Positions 32,403-40,670 of a stretch of DNA of 44,550 nucleotides are shown piece by piece. The notes beneath the pieces were generated by a model. It ran no database searches. It had not been told where the DNA came from and was given only the letters and a program-made list of their open reading frames with translations. The position numbers and the translations under genes are program-made. Origin of the DNA: Streptomyces longispororuber (GTDB lineage: Bacteria > Actinomycetota > Actinomycetes > Streptomycetales > Streptomycetaceae); assembly GCF_014656095.1 (NCBI RefSeq), contig NZ_BNBT01000061.1, positions 1 through 44,550 of the forward strand, in the 5' to 3' direction. Numbering within the stretch: position 1 is the first letter of the stretch; every line of letters starts with the position of its first letter.

Positions 32403-33449
32403 ATGACCGACACCGCCCAGACCCCAGTCGGCAGCTTCATCGCAGGGCTGCCCAAGGCGGAGCTGCACGTGCACCACGTCGGCTCGGCCTCCCCGCGCAT
32501 CGTGTCCGCCCTCGCCGCCCGCCACCCCGACTCCAAGGTGCCGACGGACCCCGAGGCCCTCGTCGACTACTTCACGTTCACGGACTTCGCCCACTTCGTC
32601 GAGGTGTACCTGTCCGTCGTCGACCTCATCCGCACGCCGGACGACGTCCACCTCCTCACCTACGAGGTGGCCCGCGAGCTCGCCCGCCAGAACGTGCGCT
32701 ACGCCGAGCTGACCATCACCCCGTACTCCTCCACCCGCCGCGGCATCGACGAGCGCGCCTTCATGGCTGCCGTCGAGGACGCCCGCAAGACGGCGGAGGC
32801 GGAGCTCGGCGTGGTGCTGCGCTGGTGCTTCGACATCCCCGGCGAGGCGGGCCTGGAGGCGGCGGAGGAGACCGTGCGGCTCGCCACGACCGACGGCCTG
32901 CGCCCGGAGGGCCTGGTCTCCTTCGGCCTCGGCGGGCCCGAGATCGGCGTGGCGCGCCCGCAGTTCAAGCCGTACTTCGACCGCGCGATCGCCGCGGGCC
33001 TGCACTCGGTGCCGCACGCGGGCGAGACCACCGGCCCACAGACCGTGTGGGACGCCCTGACCCACCTGCGCGCCGAGCGCATCGGCCACGGCACCAGCTC
33101 CGCCCAGGACCCGTGGCTCCTCGCGCACCTGGCCGAGCACCGCATCCCGCTGGAGGTCTGCCCGACGTCGAACATCGCGACGCGCGCGGTCGCCACGCTC
33201 GACGAGCACCCCCTCAAGCAGTTCGTGGACGCCGGGGTCGTCGTGACGATCAACTCCGACGACCCGCCGATGTTCGGCACGGACCTGAACACCGAGTACG
33301 CCGTCGCCGCCCGCCTCCTCGGCCTCGACGAGCGCGGCATCGCGGACCTCGCGAAGAACGCCGTCGAGGCGTCCTTCCTCGACGAGGCCGGCAAGCGCCG
33401 CATCGCCGCGGAGATCGACACCTACACCGAGGCCTGGCTGTCCCGCTGA
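32403..33449 (+). CDS. add: Adenosine deaminase
   Basis: This 348-residue metal-dependent hydrolase should deaminate adenosine (possibly deoxyadenosine) to inosine in the cytoplasm. The metal ligands of the adenosine deaminase family are in place: H22 and H24 (ELHVHHVGS), H205 with catalytic E208 (PHAGE), H229 (GHGTS) and D286-D287 (NSDDP). GGGGAGGAA precedes the ATG at 32403. An in-frame ATG 60 nt earlier would add residues that are not family-like. A hairpin terminator follows before the phosphodiesterase gene. Confidence 0.93.
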   Translation: MTDTAQTPVGSFIAGLPKAELHVHHVGSASPRIVSALAARHPDSKVPTDPEALVDYFTFTDFAHFVEVYLSVVDLIRTPDDVHLLTYEVARELARQNVRYAELTITPYSSTRRGIDERAFMAAVEDARKTAEAELGVVLRWCFDIPGEAGLEAAEETVRLATTDGLRPEGLVSFGLGGPEIGVARPQFKPYFDRAIAAGLHSVPHAGETTGPQTVWDALTHLRAERIGHGTSSAQDPWLLAHLAEHRIPLEVCPTSNIATRAVATLDEHPLKQFVDAGVVVTINSDDPPMFGTDLNTEYAVAARLLGLDERGIADLAKNAVEASFLDEAGKRRIAAEIDTYTEAWLSR

Positions 33450-33454
33450 GCCAC

Positions 33455-33482
33455 GGGGCCCGCGCGTGATCGCCCGGGCCCC
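33455..33482 (+). terminator. Hairpin between the adenosine deaminase and phosphodiesterase genes
   Basis: GGGGCCCG (33455-33462) pairs with CGGGCCCC (33475-33482) around a 12-nt loop, 5 bp after the adenosine deaminase stop. It may be only partially effective, since the next gene starts 12 bp later. Confidence 0.65.
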
Positions 33483-33494
33483 CACAATGGGCCC

Positions 33495-34205
33495 ATGCGC
33501 ACCGTGACCGTCGTGGCCCACCGAGGCGATCCCCACCGCGTCCGCGAGAACACCCTGCCGTCGCTGCGCTCCGCGCTCGACCGGGGCGCGGACGTGGTGG
33601 AGATCGACGTCCGCCTGACCGCCGACGGCGTACCCGTGCTGCTGCACGACGCGTCGCTGAAGCGCCTGTGGGAGTACGAGCGGCCGCTGGCCCTGCTCTC
33701 CGCGGCCGAGGTCTCCGGCGTCACGCGGGGCGGCGTCCCCACCCTGGAGGAGGCGCTCAAGGAGACCGAGGGCCACCGCGTGCTCGTGGACCTGCCGGAC
33801 GCGACGCCCAGGACCGCCCGCACCGTCGTCGGCACCGTCGCCGCGTGCGGGGCCGGTGACCGCGTGGCGTACTGCGCGGGGCCCGCGGAGATGCTCGCGG
33901 TGCGGGACGCCGACCCGGCGGCGGAGATCGCGCTGACGTGGACGACGCTCGCGCCGCCGCGCCCCGCCCTGCTCGCCGCGATCAGGCCACGCTGGCTCAA
34001 CTACCGCTTCGGGCTTGTCACTCCACCCCTCGTCGACCGCGTGCACGCCCAGGGGTACCTGATCTCCGCGTGGACTGCCGACACCCGCCGCACCATGCGT
34101 AAGCTCGTGTCCCACGGAGTGGACTCGATCACCACGAACCGCGTGGACGCGCTCGCCGCCGTACTGCGGCGACGTCGGGAAACGGGGAGGGAACCGCAGG
34201 CGTGA
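33495..34205 (+). CDS. Glycerophosphodiester phosphodiesterase family protein
   Basis: This 236-residue protein has the GDPD signature: AHRGD (H9-R10), ENTLPS (E18-N19), EIDVRLTADGVPVLLHD (E36, D38, H51). These supply the metal and catalytic residues for hydrolysis of glycerophosphodiesters to glycerol 3-phosphate. No signal peptide or membrane helix is visible, so it should be cytoplasmic. The C-terminal barrel strands LISAWTADTRRTMRKLVSHGVDSITTNRVD are well kept. The stop overlaps the next gene by 4 nt (GTGA). Confidence 0.92.
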   Translation: MRTVTVVAHRGDPHRVRENTLPSLRSALDRGADVVEIDVRLTADGVPVLLHDASLKRLWEYERPLALLSAAEVSGVTRGGVPTLEEALKETEGHRVLVDLPDATPRTARTVVGTVAACGAGDRVAYCAGPAEMLAVRDADPAAEIALTWTTLAPPRPALLAAIRPRWLNYRFGLVTPPLVDRVHAQGYLISAWTADTRRTMRKLVSHGVDSITTNRVDALAAVLRRRRETGREPQA

Positions 34206-34993
34206 CCACAGACAGCACCGCCAGGATCCGCACGGACATCGCGCACAACGCCCGGGTGTGGAACTACTGGCTCGGCGGCAAGGACAACTACCAGGTGGAC
34301 CGGGCCGTCGGCGACCAGGTCACCGCGATGTTCCCGGGCATCGGCGAAGTGGCGCGCGCGGACCGGGCGTTCCTCGGCCGGGCGGTCTCCCACCTGGTGG
34401 GCGACGCGGGCGTGCGCCAGCTCCTGGACATCGGCACCGGCCTGCCCACCGGCGAGAACACCCACGAGGTGGCGCAGCGCCACGCGCCGGACGCCCGCAT
34501 CGTGTACGTCGACAACGACCCGATCGTGCTGGCCCACGCCCACGCGCTGCTCACCAGCTCGCCCGGGGGCGTGACCACGTACATCGACCAGGACGCCCGC
34601 AACGCGCGCGAGATCCTGGACGCCGCCGCCGAGACGCTGGACCTGACCCGGCCGGTCGCCGTGATGCTGCTCGGCATCCTGAACTTCATCCCGGACACGG
34701 ACGAGACGCACCGCATCGTCCGGACGCTCATGGACGGGGTGCCGTCCGGCAGTTACCTCGTCCTGACCCACCCCACGTTGGACGCCGACGTCGGCGGCGC
34801 GGGCAACCAGGCCGCGATGGACTTCTGGAACGCCAACGCCACGCCCCCGATCACCGGCCGCAGCCGCGCGGAGTTCCTGTCCTACTTCGACGGCCTGGAG
34901 CTGCTCGACCCGGGCGTCGAGTCCTGTTCGCGCTGGCGCTGCCCCGAGGAAGCGCCGGTCCCCCAGTTCGGCGCGGTGGGCCGCAAGCCCTGA
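34202..34993 (+). CDS. DUF574 S-adenosylmethionine-dependent methyltransferase
   Basis: The protein has 263 residues from a GTG inside the upstream stop codon. RVWNYWLGGKDNY near the N-terminus is the diagnostic start of the actinobacterial DUF574 (SAM methyltransferase) family. The SAM site follows as LLDIGTGLPTGENTHE, and VYVDNDPIVLAHA is motif II. The substrate is unknown; Streptomyces genomes carry many paralogues. Coupling to the phosphodiesterase suggests co-expression, not necessarily a shared pathway. A hairpin at 35054-35088 separates it from the convergent SDR gene. Confidence 0.92.
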   Translation: MTTDSTARIRTDIAHNARVWNYWLGGKDNYQVDRAVGDQVTAMFPGIGEVARADRAFLGRAVSHLVGDAGVRQLLDIGTGLPTGENTHEVAQRHAPDARIVYVDNDPIVLAHAHALLTSSPGGVTTYIDQDARNAREILDAAAETLDLTRPVAVMLLGILNFIPDTDETHRIVRTLMDGVPSGSYLVLTHPTLDADVGGAGNQAAMDFWNANATPPITGRSRAEFLSYFDGLELLDPGVESCSRWRCPEEAPVPQFGAVGRKP

Positions 34994-35053
34994 CCTTGGG
35001 CCAGGGGCCCGCGCCACGGGCCGTGCGCCGCCCGGCTCGTCGACGTCTCGTGC

Positions 35054-35088
35054 CCCGGCCGTAGGTGCGGGAGGCGTGCACGGCCGGG
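35054..35088. terminator. Hairpin between the convergent methyltransferase and SDR genes
   Basis: CCCGGCCGT (35054-35062) pairs perfectly with ACGGCCGGG (35080-35088) around a 17-nt loop. It lies 61 bp after the methyltransferase stop and 80 bp after the SDR stop on the other strand, so it could serve both. Confidence 0.7.
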
Positions 35089-35167
35089 TCGTCCGACGCG
35101 CCGTGGCGGTCGCCGCGCTCCAGGTGCACGCCACCGGAGGCGCCCCCTCCCGACGGGCGCGGAGGCG

Positions 35168-35914
35168 TCAGGCGTTCGTCCCGCCGTCCACCGTGAACTC
35201 CGCGCCCGTGACGGCGCGGCCGCCGGGGCCCACGAGGTGGGCGACCGTCGCCGCCACGTCGTCGGCGTGGGCGTACCGGCCGAGGGCGGACAGACCGCGC
35301 TGGAAGTCGGCGTGCTCGCCGTCGGCCGGGTTCATGTCGGTGTCCGTGGAGCCCGGGTGGACCGCGTTGACGGTGATGCCGCGCGGCCCCAGCTCGCGGG
35401 CGAGCGCCCGGGTGAAGCCGCTGAGGGCGGACTTGCTCATGGAGTACAGGACGATGCCGCCGAACGGCACCCGGTGCACGAGGTTGCTGCCGATGCTCAC
35501 GATGCGCCCGCCCTCGGGCAGGTGCGCGAGCGCGGCCTGCGCGCCCACGAACGCGGCCCGGGCGTGGATGGCGAGGACCCGGTCCAGCTCGTCGAGGGAG
35601 ACCTCCTCGAACGGGCCGTGCGGGAACACGCCCGCGTTGTTCACCAGGATGTCGAGGCGGCCGAGCTCCCGCGCGGCCCGCTCCACCGCCGCGGTGACCG
35701 CGTCGGCGTCCGCCGCGTCTGCCTGGACGGCCACCGCCCGCCGGCCGAGCGCCTCCACCTCGGCGACGACGGCCTCCGCCTTCTCCTTCCCGGCCGGGCT
35801 CACATAGGTGAACGCCACGTCCGCGCCGTCCCGCGCGAGGCGCTTCACGATCGCCGCCCCGATGCCCCGGCTGCCGCCCGTGACCAGTGCCGCCTTGCCC
35901 TGAAGATCCGTCAT
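35168..35914 (-). CDS. Short-chain dehydrogenase/reductase (FabG-like)
   Basis: This 248-residue classical SDR has the cofactor motif TGGSRGIG (12-19), NNAG (92-95) and the catalytic YSMSK (Y157, K161) with an upstream Ser near 143. The C-terminal VTGAEFTVDGGTNA is the usual FabG-type ending. It reduces or oxidises an unknown carbonyl/alcohol with NAD(P)H. The ATG at 35912-35914 has GGGGCAGG upstream; the frame is open for 19 more codons, which I do not include. The gene is divergent from a tetR-type gene across 162 bp that contain two operator-like sites, so it is probably the regulator's target. Confidence 0.92.
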   Translation of the reverse strand: MTDLQGKAALVTGGSRGIGAAIVKRLARDGADVAFTYVSPAGKEKAEAVVAEVEALGRRAVAVQADAADADAVTAAVERAARELGRLDILVNNAGVFPHGPFEEVSLDELDRVLAIHARAAFVGAQAALAHLPEGGRIVSIGSNLVHRVPFGGIVLYSMSKSALSGFTRALARELGPRGITVNAVHPGSTDTDMNPADGEHADFQRGLSALGRYAHADDVAATVAHLVGPGGRAVTGAEFTVDGGTNA

Positions 35915-35980
35915 CGCCTGCCCCAAGTCTCTGCGTACGTACGGCGGTTCGCGGCGTCGCGCCCCCCGCACCGATTTCTG

Positions 35981-35997
35981 TGTCGACCAGCACAGAA
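35981..35997. promoter_or_regulatory. Operator-like site 1 in the SDR-TetR spacer
   Basis: TGTCGACCAGCACAGAA shares 13 of 17 positions with site 2. It lies inside a larger perfect inverted repeat, TTTCTGTG (35975-35982) and CACAGAAA (35991-35998). It is 67 bp upstream of the SDR start. Confidence 0.68.
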
Positions 35998-36036
35998 ACT
36001 CTCACACGCGCCTCCCGCCACGTCAAGGCCTATATT

Positions 36037-36053
36037 TGTCAGTCGGCACAGAA
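36037..36053. promoter_or_regulatory. Operator-like site 2 in the SDR-TetR spacer
   Basis: TGTCAGTCGGCACAGAA has the form TGTCNNNCNGCACAGAA, shared with site 1 at 56-bp spacing. It directly follows a TATATT (36031-36036) that could be the -10 of the tetR-type gene, so bound repressor would block that promoter. Confidence 0.65.
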
Positions 36054-36076
36054 TTCGGCCCAGGGAGGCGCGGACG

Positions 36077-36706
36077 ATGGCGACACGTGGACGGCCCCGG
36101 AGCTTCGACCGGGACGCGGCGCTGCGCCGGGCCATGGAGGTGTTCTGGGAGCAGGGGTACGAGGCGACGTCGATGACGGACCTCACCTCGGCCATGGGCA
36201 TCGCCTCACCCAGCCTGTACGCGGCGTTCGGCTCCAAGGAACAGCTCTTCCAGGAGGCCGTCGCCCTCTACAACGCCACGGAGGGCGCGGCCATGACGCG
36301 CGCGCTCGCCGAGGAGCCCACCGCGTGCGCCGCCGTGGAGGCCGTGCTGCGCGAGAACGCCCGCGTCTACGCGGGCGAGGGCCGGCCGAGCGGCTGCATG
36401 ATCGTGCTGGCCGCCACCAACTGCTCACCGGCGAACGCGCCCGTACGGGACCACCTGGCGACCTGGCGCAGGGCGGGCGCCGACATGATGGCCCGGCGCC
36501 TGGAGCGCGCCGTCGCGGAGGGCGAACTCCCCGCCGGCACCGACACACAGGCCGTGGCGGCCTTCTACACCACGGTCATCCAGGGCATGTCGGTCCAGGC
36601 CCGCGACGGCGCGACCCAGGCGGACCTGGACAAGACGGTGGACCGCGCGATGGCGGCGTGGGACGCGGTGGTCACGCCGCACGACGGAGGCGGAACGCCT
36701 GCCTGA
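36077..36706 (+). CDS. TetR/AcrR-family transcriptional regulator
   Basis: The protein has 209 residues. The N-terminal helix-turn-helix covers about residues 8-55: GRPRSFDRDAALRRAMEVFWEQGYEATSMTDL, then MGIASPSLYAAFGSKEQLF. Motifs FWEQGYEATS and SLYAAFGSKE mark the YezE/AefR-like subgroup, which often guards a neighbouring oxidoreductase. The C-terminal ligand domain contains GCMIVLAATNCSP and two cysteines. AGGGAGG lies 8 nt before the ATG at 36077. It is divergent from the SDR gene and likely autoregulated through the sites at 35981 and 36037. The inducer is unknown. Confidence 0.93.
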   Translation: MATRGRPRSFDRDAALRRAMEVFWEQGYEATSMTDLTSAMGIASPSLYAAFGSKEQLFQEAVALYNATEGAAMTRALAEEPTACAAVEAVLRENARVYAGEGRPSGCMIVLAATNCSPANAPVRDHLATWRRAGADMMARRLERAVAEGELPAGTDTQAVAAFYTTVIQGMSVQARDGATQADLDKTVDRAMAAWDAVVTPHDGGGTPA

Positions 36707-36789
36707 GCACGGGCTCCGGTACGCCGCAGCGAGCACACGCAGGCCCCCTCGGGCAGGGGCGCACCCGACCAGGCAGGCGGTGCGTACGG

Positions 36790-37140
36790 CGAGGACGCCG
36801 CGCCGATCCGCAGAGGGGCAGCCAGCCACAGCGGCGCGCCCAGCCGCACAGCCTCGGCCAACCGCAGCCGCAACCGCAGCGGCGCAGCCAACCGCACGGC
36901 CGCAGCCAGCCGCCCAGGCAACCGCAGAGGCGCGCCCAGCCGCACAGCCTCAGCCACCGCAGCCGAAACGGCAGCGGCAGCGGCAGCGGTGCAGCCAGCC
37001 GCACCAGGCACAGCCTCAGCCAACCGCACAGCCGCGCCCAGCCGCAGAGGCGCAGCCAACCGCCCAGCCGCACAGCCGCAGCGGCGCAGCCAACCGCACA
37101 GCCGCACAGCCGCAGCGGCGCGACCCAGCCGCAAGCGCGC
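36790..37140. repeat. CAGCCGCA-rich low-complexity repeat tract
   Basis: About 350 bp built from short variants of CAGCCGCACAGCCTC and GCGCAGCCAACCG. A 15-mer, CAGCCGCACAGCCTC, recurs exactly at 36841 and 36937, and GGCGCAGCCAACCGC occurs near the right end. It fills most of the 470-bp space between the convergent tetR-type and HXXEE genes. All six frames stay partly open because of the composition; I see no gene. Confidence 0.8.
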
Positions 37141-37176
37141 CCGAACCGTAGGGCGTGCCCCCTACGGCCACGCCCC

Positions 37177-37743
37177 CTACCGCCGCACCACCCGCCGGGC
37201 CCGCGCGGCCGCCGCGCCGGCCGCGGCCCCCGCCCACGCGAGCCTCGCGAGCACCTCCCCGGTCCGCGTGGGCCGCAGCACCCCCGCGCGGCGCAGCCGC
37301 CCCCGCGCCCACAGGGTGAACGGCACCACGAGCAGCGGCGAGGTGACCGCCCCCGGCGTGTAGCCACGGACCGCGGCGGCCTGGGCGAGGTGCACCAGGC
37401 CGTGCAGGCCGAAGCCGTTGAGGACCGTCTGGTAGGCCGGGGAGCGGCCCCCGCTGCGCGCCCCGGCGGCCGCGGCCGCCGCCATCATGGCGCCCACCAC
37501 GCCGACGGCCACCGCGAACTCCCGCTCGTCCACCGACTCCAGCGCCCGCCACAGCCGCCCGGGCACCCAGGGCGCGGTCTCGCGCAGCTCCGGCACCCGC
37601 GTCCGTACCCACCGCGGCAGCGTCAGCAGCTCCTCGGCGTCGTGCAGCGCCCACGCCGCGAACAGCCCGTACGTCGCGGCCGCGGGCACCGCGCCGCCCG
37701 CCTCGCCCGTCGTCACCGTCGCGTTCCCCGTGTCGTCGATCAT
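37177..37743 (-). CDS. HXXEE domain membrane protein
   Basis: This 188-residue Ala/Val-rich protein has about four hydrophobic segments. It carries the HXXEE signature HDAEELL (H34, E37, E38) after a first helix (TYGLFAAWAL) and a second histidine pair, HGLVH (H114, H118). This gives the conserved His/Glu set of the HXXEE family (PF13787), whose function is unknown; intramembrane metal binding has been considered from the residue pattern only. The ATG begins 13 bp after the stop of the second polyamine-binding lipoprotein, so the two are almost certainly co-transcribed. Confidence 0.85.
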   Translation of the reverse strand: MIDDTGNATVTTGEAGGAVPAAATYGLFAAWALHDAEELLTLPRWVRTRVPELRETAPWVPGRLWRALESVDEREFAVAVGVVGAMMAAAAAAGARSGGRSPAYQTVLNGFGLHGLVHLAQAAAVRGYTPGAVTSPLLVVPFTLWARGRLRRAGVLRPTRTGEVLARLAWAGAAAGAAAARARRVVRR

Positions 37744-37756
37744 GCGGTCGAGCCTG

Positions 37757-38929
37757 CTACAGCCCCACGAGGGAGTTCCACCGCTTCGCCAGATCCGGCC
37801 GTTCCTCGGGCGTGATGTCCCGGGCGATGGCGAGCCGCTCGCGCAGCGCGCCGTCGGGGAAGACCAGCGGGTCCTCGGCGAGCGCGGCCAGCTCCTTGTC
37901 CTTGGACGAGGCGAGGACGTCGCGGGCGGCGGGCACGGGGCAGACGTAGGCGACCCACGCGGCGAGCCGGGCCGCGACCTCGGGGTCGTAGTAGTGGTCG
38001 ACGAGGCGCTCGGCGCTGCGCTTGTGGCGGGCGAGGTTGGGGATCATCAGGGACTCGGCCCACAGCTCGGCGCCCTCCTCGGGGACGACGAACTCGATGT
38101 CCGGGTCGTCGGCCTGGAGCTGGATGACGTCGCCGCTGTAGGCCTGGCAGGCGAGGACGTCGCCGCCGGCCAGGTCCTTGATGTAGTCGTTGCCGGTGAA
38201 GCGGCGGATGTGGCGGCTGCGGACGCGCCGCTCGACCTGGTCGCACATACGGTGGAAGTCGTCCTCGGCCCACCGCGTGATGTCGACGCCGTCGCCCTGC
38301 ATGAGCAGCGCGAACGCCTCGTCGAGCCCGGACAGGAGGGTGACCCGCCCCTTCAGGTCACCGGCCCACAGGTCGGACACGTGCCGGATCTCGCGGCCGA
38401 GCCTGCGCCTGTTGTACGCGATGCCGGTGATGCCGGACTGCCAGGGCACGGTGAACCGGCGCCCCTCGTCGAAGTGCGGCGTCCGCAGCAGCGGGTCGAG
38501 GTACCGCGCGACGTTGGGCTGGCGGGTGCGGTCCATCTCCTGCACCCAGCCGAGGCGCACGAAGCGCGCGCACATCCAGTCGCTGATGACGACGAGGTCC
38601 CGGCCGGTGTCCTGGCGGTTCATCAGCGACGGGCTGATCTTGCCGAAGAACTCGTCGTTGTCGTTGATCTCCTCGGTGTAGCGGACGTCGATGCCCGTCC
38701 GCTCCTCGAAGGCGTCCAGCGTGGGGCGGCGGGCCCGGTCCCGGTCGTCGGTGTCGATGTAGAGCGGCCAGTTGGCGAACGTCAGCCTCCGGTCCCGGCC
38801 GGAGAGGTCCTTCCCGGCCCGCTCGGACGGCTCGATGTACGCGGCGGGCACCCCGCAGCCGGCGAGGGCCCCGAGGGCTCCCGCCGCGCCGATGCCCTTG
38901 AGGACCGTACGACGTGCGGCAACTGTCAT
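37757..38929 (-). CDS. Second polyamine-binding lipoprotein (PotD-like, orphan)
   Basis: The protein has 390 residues. The signal region RRTVLKGIGAAGALGALAGC combines a twin-arginine-like start and a lipobox with C25. The mature part parallels the 29-kb binding protein: FANWPLYIDTD, TGIDVRYTEEINDNDEFFGK, GRDLVVISDWM and IRRFTGNDYIKDLAGGD. It should bind putrescine or spermidine at the cell surface. No permease or ATPase adjoins it, so it probably docks on the 25.9-28.8-kb transporter or acts as a sensor. It lies between an aldehyde dehydrogenase gene (223 bp upstream) and the HXXEE gene (13 bp downstream), all on the minus strand. Confidence 0.92.
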   Translation of the reverse strand: MTVAARRTVLKGIGAAGALGALAGCGVPAAYIEPSERAGKDLSGRDRRLTFANWPLYIDTDDRDRARRPTLDAFEERTGIDVRYTEEINDNDEFFGKISPSLMNRQDTGRDLVVISDWMCARFVRLGWVQEMDRTRQPNVARYLDPLLRTPHFDEGRRFTVPWQSGITGIAYNRRRLGREIRHVSDLWAGDLKGRVTLLSGLDEAFALLMQGDGVDITRWAEDDFHRMCDQVERRVRSRHIRRFTGNDYIKDLAGGDVLACQAYSGDVIQLQADDPDIEFVVPEEGAELWAESLMIPNLARHKRSAERLVDHYYDPEVAARLAAWVAYVCPVPAARDVLASSKDKELAALAEDPLVFPDGALRERLAIARDITPEERPDLAKRWNSLVGL

Positions 38930-39032
38930 GGGCCCAGCCTCACTTCACGCACGAGGGGCGGGCAATGGACAAGGTGTCCACCGCCCGCCCCGAAGACGCC
39001 GCAGAACGTCAGCCCCGCGCACGGCCGGCACG

Positions 39033-39169
39033 CGCCAGCCGAACGACGCCACCGGCCGAACGCCACCGCCAGCCGAGCAACGCCACCGGCCGATCGACGC
39101 CACCGGCCGCTCGACACCGCCAGCCGAGCGACGCCCGCGACCCCTCGACGCCGTCAGCCGAGCGACGTC
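39033..39169. repeat. Minisatellite that includes the aldehyde dehydrogenase stop codon
   Basis: The 18-mer CGYCAGCCGARCRACGYC starts at 39033, 39067, 39118 and 39152, with CGCCACCGGCCG-type units between. The last copy contains the complement of the TGA stop (39154-39156) and the final Ser-Leu codons of the enzyme. The other three copies lie in the 224-bp spacer before the second binding-protein gene. Confidence 0.82.
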
Positions 39170-40590
39170 ATCACGTGCTTGATGCGCGTGTAGTCGTCGA
39201 AGCCGTACGCCGACAGGTCCTTGCCGTAGCCGGACTTCTTGAAGCCGCCGTGCGGCATCTCGGCGACCAGCGGGATGTGCGTGTTGATCCAGACGCAGCC
39301 GAAGTCGAGCGCCTTGGACATGCGCATCGCGCGCGCGTGGTCCTTGGTCCACACCGAGGAGGCCAGCGCGTACTCGACGCCGTTGGCGTACTCCACGGCC
39401 TGGGCCTCGTCCGTGAAGGACTGCACGGTGATGACCGGGCCGAAGACCTCCTTCTGGATGATCTCGTCGTCCTGCTTGAGCCCGGAGACGACGGTCGGGG
39501 CGTAGAAGTAGCCCTTCTCGCCGACCCGGTGGCCGCCCGCCTCGACCTTGGCGTGCGCCGGGAGCCGGTCGATGAAGCCGGAGACCTGCGCGAGCTGGTT
39601 GGCGTTGTTCAGCGGGCCGTAGGAGACGTCCTCGTCGTCCGGCTGCCCGGTCCTGGTGTCGGCGGCGGTCTTGGCGAGCGCGGTCACGAACTCGTCGTGG
39701 ACCGACTCGTGGACGAGCACGCGCGTGGCGGCCGTACAGTCCTGCCCGGCGTTGAAGAAGCCCGCCTCGGAGATGCCGGAGACGGCACCGGCGATGTCGG
39801 CGTCCTCGAAGACCACGACGGGCGCCTTGCCGCCGAGCTCCAGGTGGACGCGCTTGAGATCCTTGGACGCGGACTCGGCGACCTGCATGCCCGCGCGCAC
39901 CGAGCCGGTGATGGAGGCCATCGCCGGGGTCGGGTGCTCGACCATCATGCGGCCCGTCTCGCGGTCGCCGGTGATCACGTTGAAGACGCCGGGCGGCACG
40001 ATGGAGCCGATGATCTCGGCGATCAGGACGGTCGACGCCGGGGTGGTGTCCGAGGGCTTCAGGACGACCGTGTTGCCCGCGGCGAGGGCCGGGGCGAACT
40101 TCCACACGGCCATCATCATCGGGTAGTTCCACGGCGCGACCTGCGCGCAGACGCCGACCGGCTCGCGCCGCACGATGGAGGTCAGGCCCTCCATGTACTC
40201 GCCGGCCGCCCGGCCCTCCAGCAGCCGGGCCGCGCCCGCGAAGAAGCGGATCTGGTCGACCATGGGCGGGATCTCTTCGGTGCGGGTGAGGCCGATGGGC
40301 TTGCCCGTGTTCTCGACCTCGGCGGCGATGAGCTCCTCGGCCCGCTCCTCGAAGGCGTCGGCGATCTTCAGCAGGGCCTTCTGCCGCTCCGCGGGCACGA
40401 GGTCGCGCCAGGCGGGGAACGCGCCGGCGGCGGCCTTCATGGCCGCGTCGACGTCGGCCTGGCCGGACAGCGGCGCAAGGGCGTAGGCCTCGCCGGTCGC
40501 CGGGTTGATCACCTCGGTGGTCCGTCCGTCGGCCGCGTCCCGGAATTCTCCGTTGATGTAGTTGCGCAGACGGCGCAGCTCGGTGCTCAC
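39154..40590 (-). CDS. Gamma-aminobutyraldehyde dehydrogenase-like aldehyde dehydrogenase (second copy)
   Basis: The protein has 478 residues from a GTG at 40588-40590 (STELRRLRNYINGEF), with GGAGGG upstream. The active site is complete: N155 in APWNYPM, E251 in LELGGKAP and C285 in NAGQDCTAATR; the end reads PHGGFKKSGYGKDLSAYGFDDY. It closely resembles the 30-kb enzyme and belongs to the aminobutyraldehyde dehydrogenase group. It should act on the aldehydes produced from putrescine, spermidine or their gamma-glutamyl forms. The longer frame reads through the upstream spacer and is not used. The gene is divergent from the AsnC-type regulator and aminotransferase genes. Confidence 0.93.
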   Translation of the reverse strand: MSTELRRLRNYINGEFRDAADGRTTEVINPATGEAYALAPLSGQADVDAAMKAAAGAFPAWRDLVPAERQKALLKIADAFEERAEELIAAEVENTGKPIGLTRTEEIPPMVDQIRFFAGAARLLEGRAAGEYMEGLTSIVRREPVGVCAQVAPWNYPMMMAVWKFAPALAAGNTVVLKPSDTTPASTVLIAEIIGSIVPPGVFNVITGDRETGRMMVEHPTPAMASITGSVRAGMQVAESASKDLKRVHLELGGKAPVVVFEDADIAGAVSGISEAGFFNAGQDCTAATRVLVHESVHDEFVTALAKTAADTRTGQPDDEDVSYGPLNNANQLAQVSGFIDRLPAHAKVEAGGHRVGEKGYFYAPTVVSGLKQDDEIIQKEVFGPVITVQSFTDEAQAVEYANGVEYALASSVWTKDHARAMRMSKALDFGCVWINTHIPLVAEMPHGGFKKSGYGKDLSAYGFDDYTRIKHVMTSLG

Positions 40591-40670
40591 TTCCGGCCCT
40601 CCAGTCAGATGCCCGGGCACGGGAGCCGGGGACGGGCTTCCGTGTGCGGGTGTCCAGTAGATGAGACACC

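Noticed and set aside
36565..37151. Frames on both strands rich in Gln/Pro/Ala or Leu/Cys/Gly over the CAGCCGCA tract
   Set aside because: They are direct translations of the simple repeat, open in several frames at once, with no start context.
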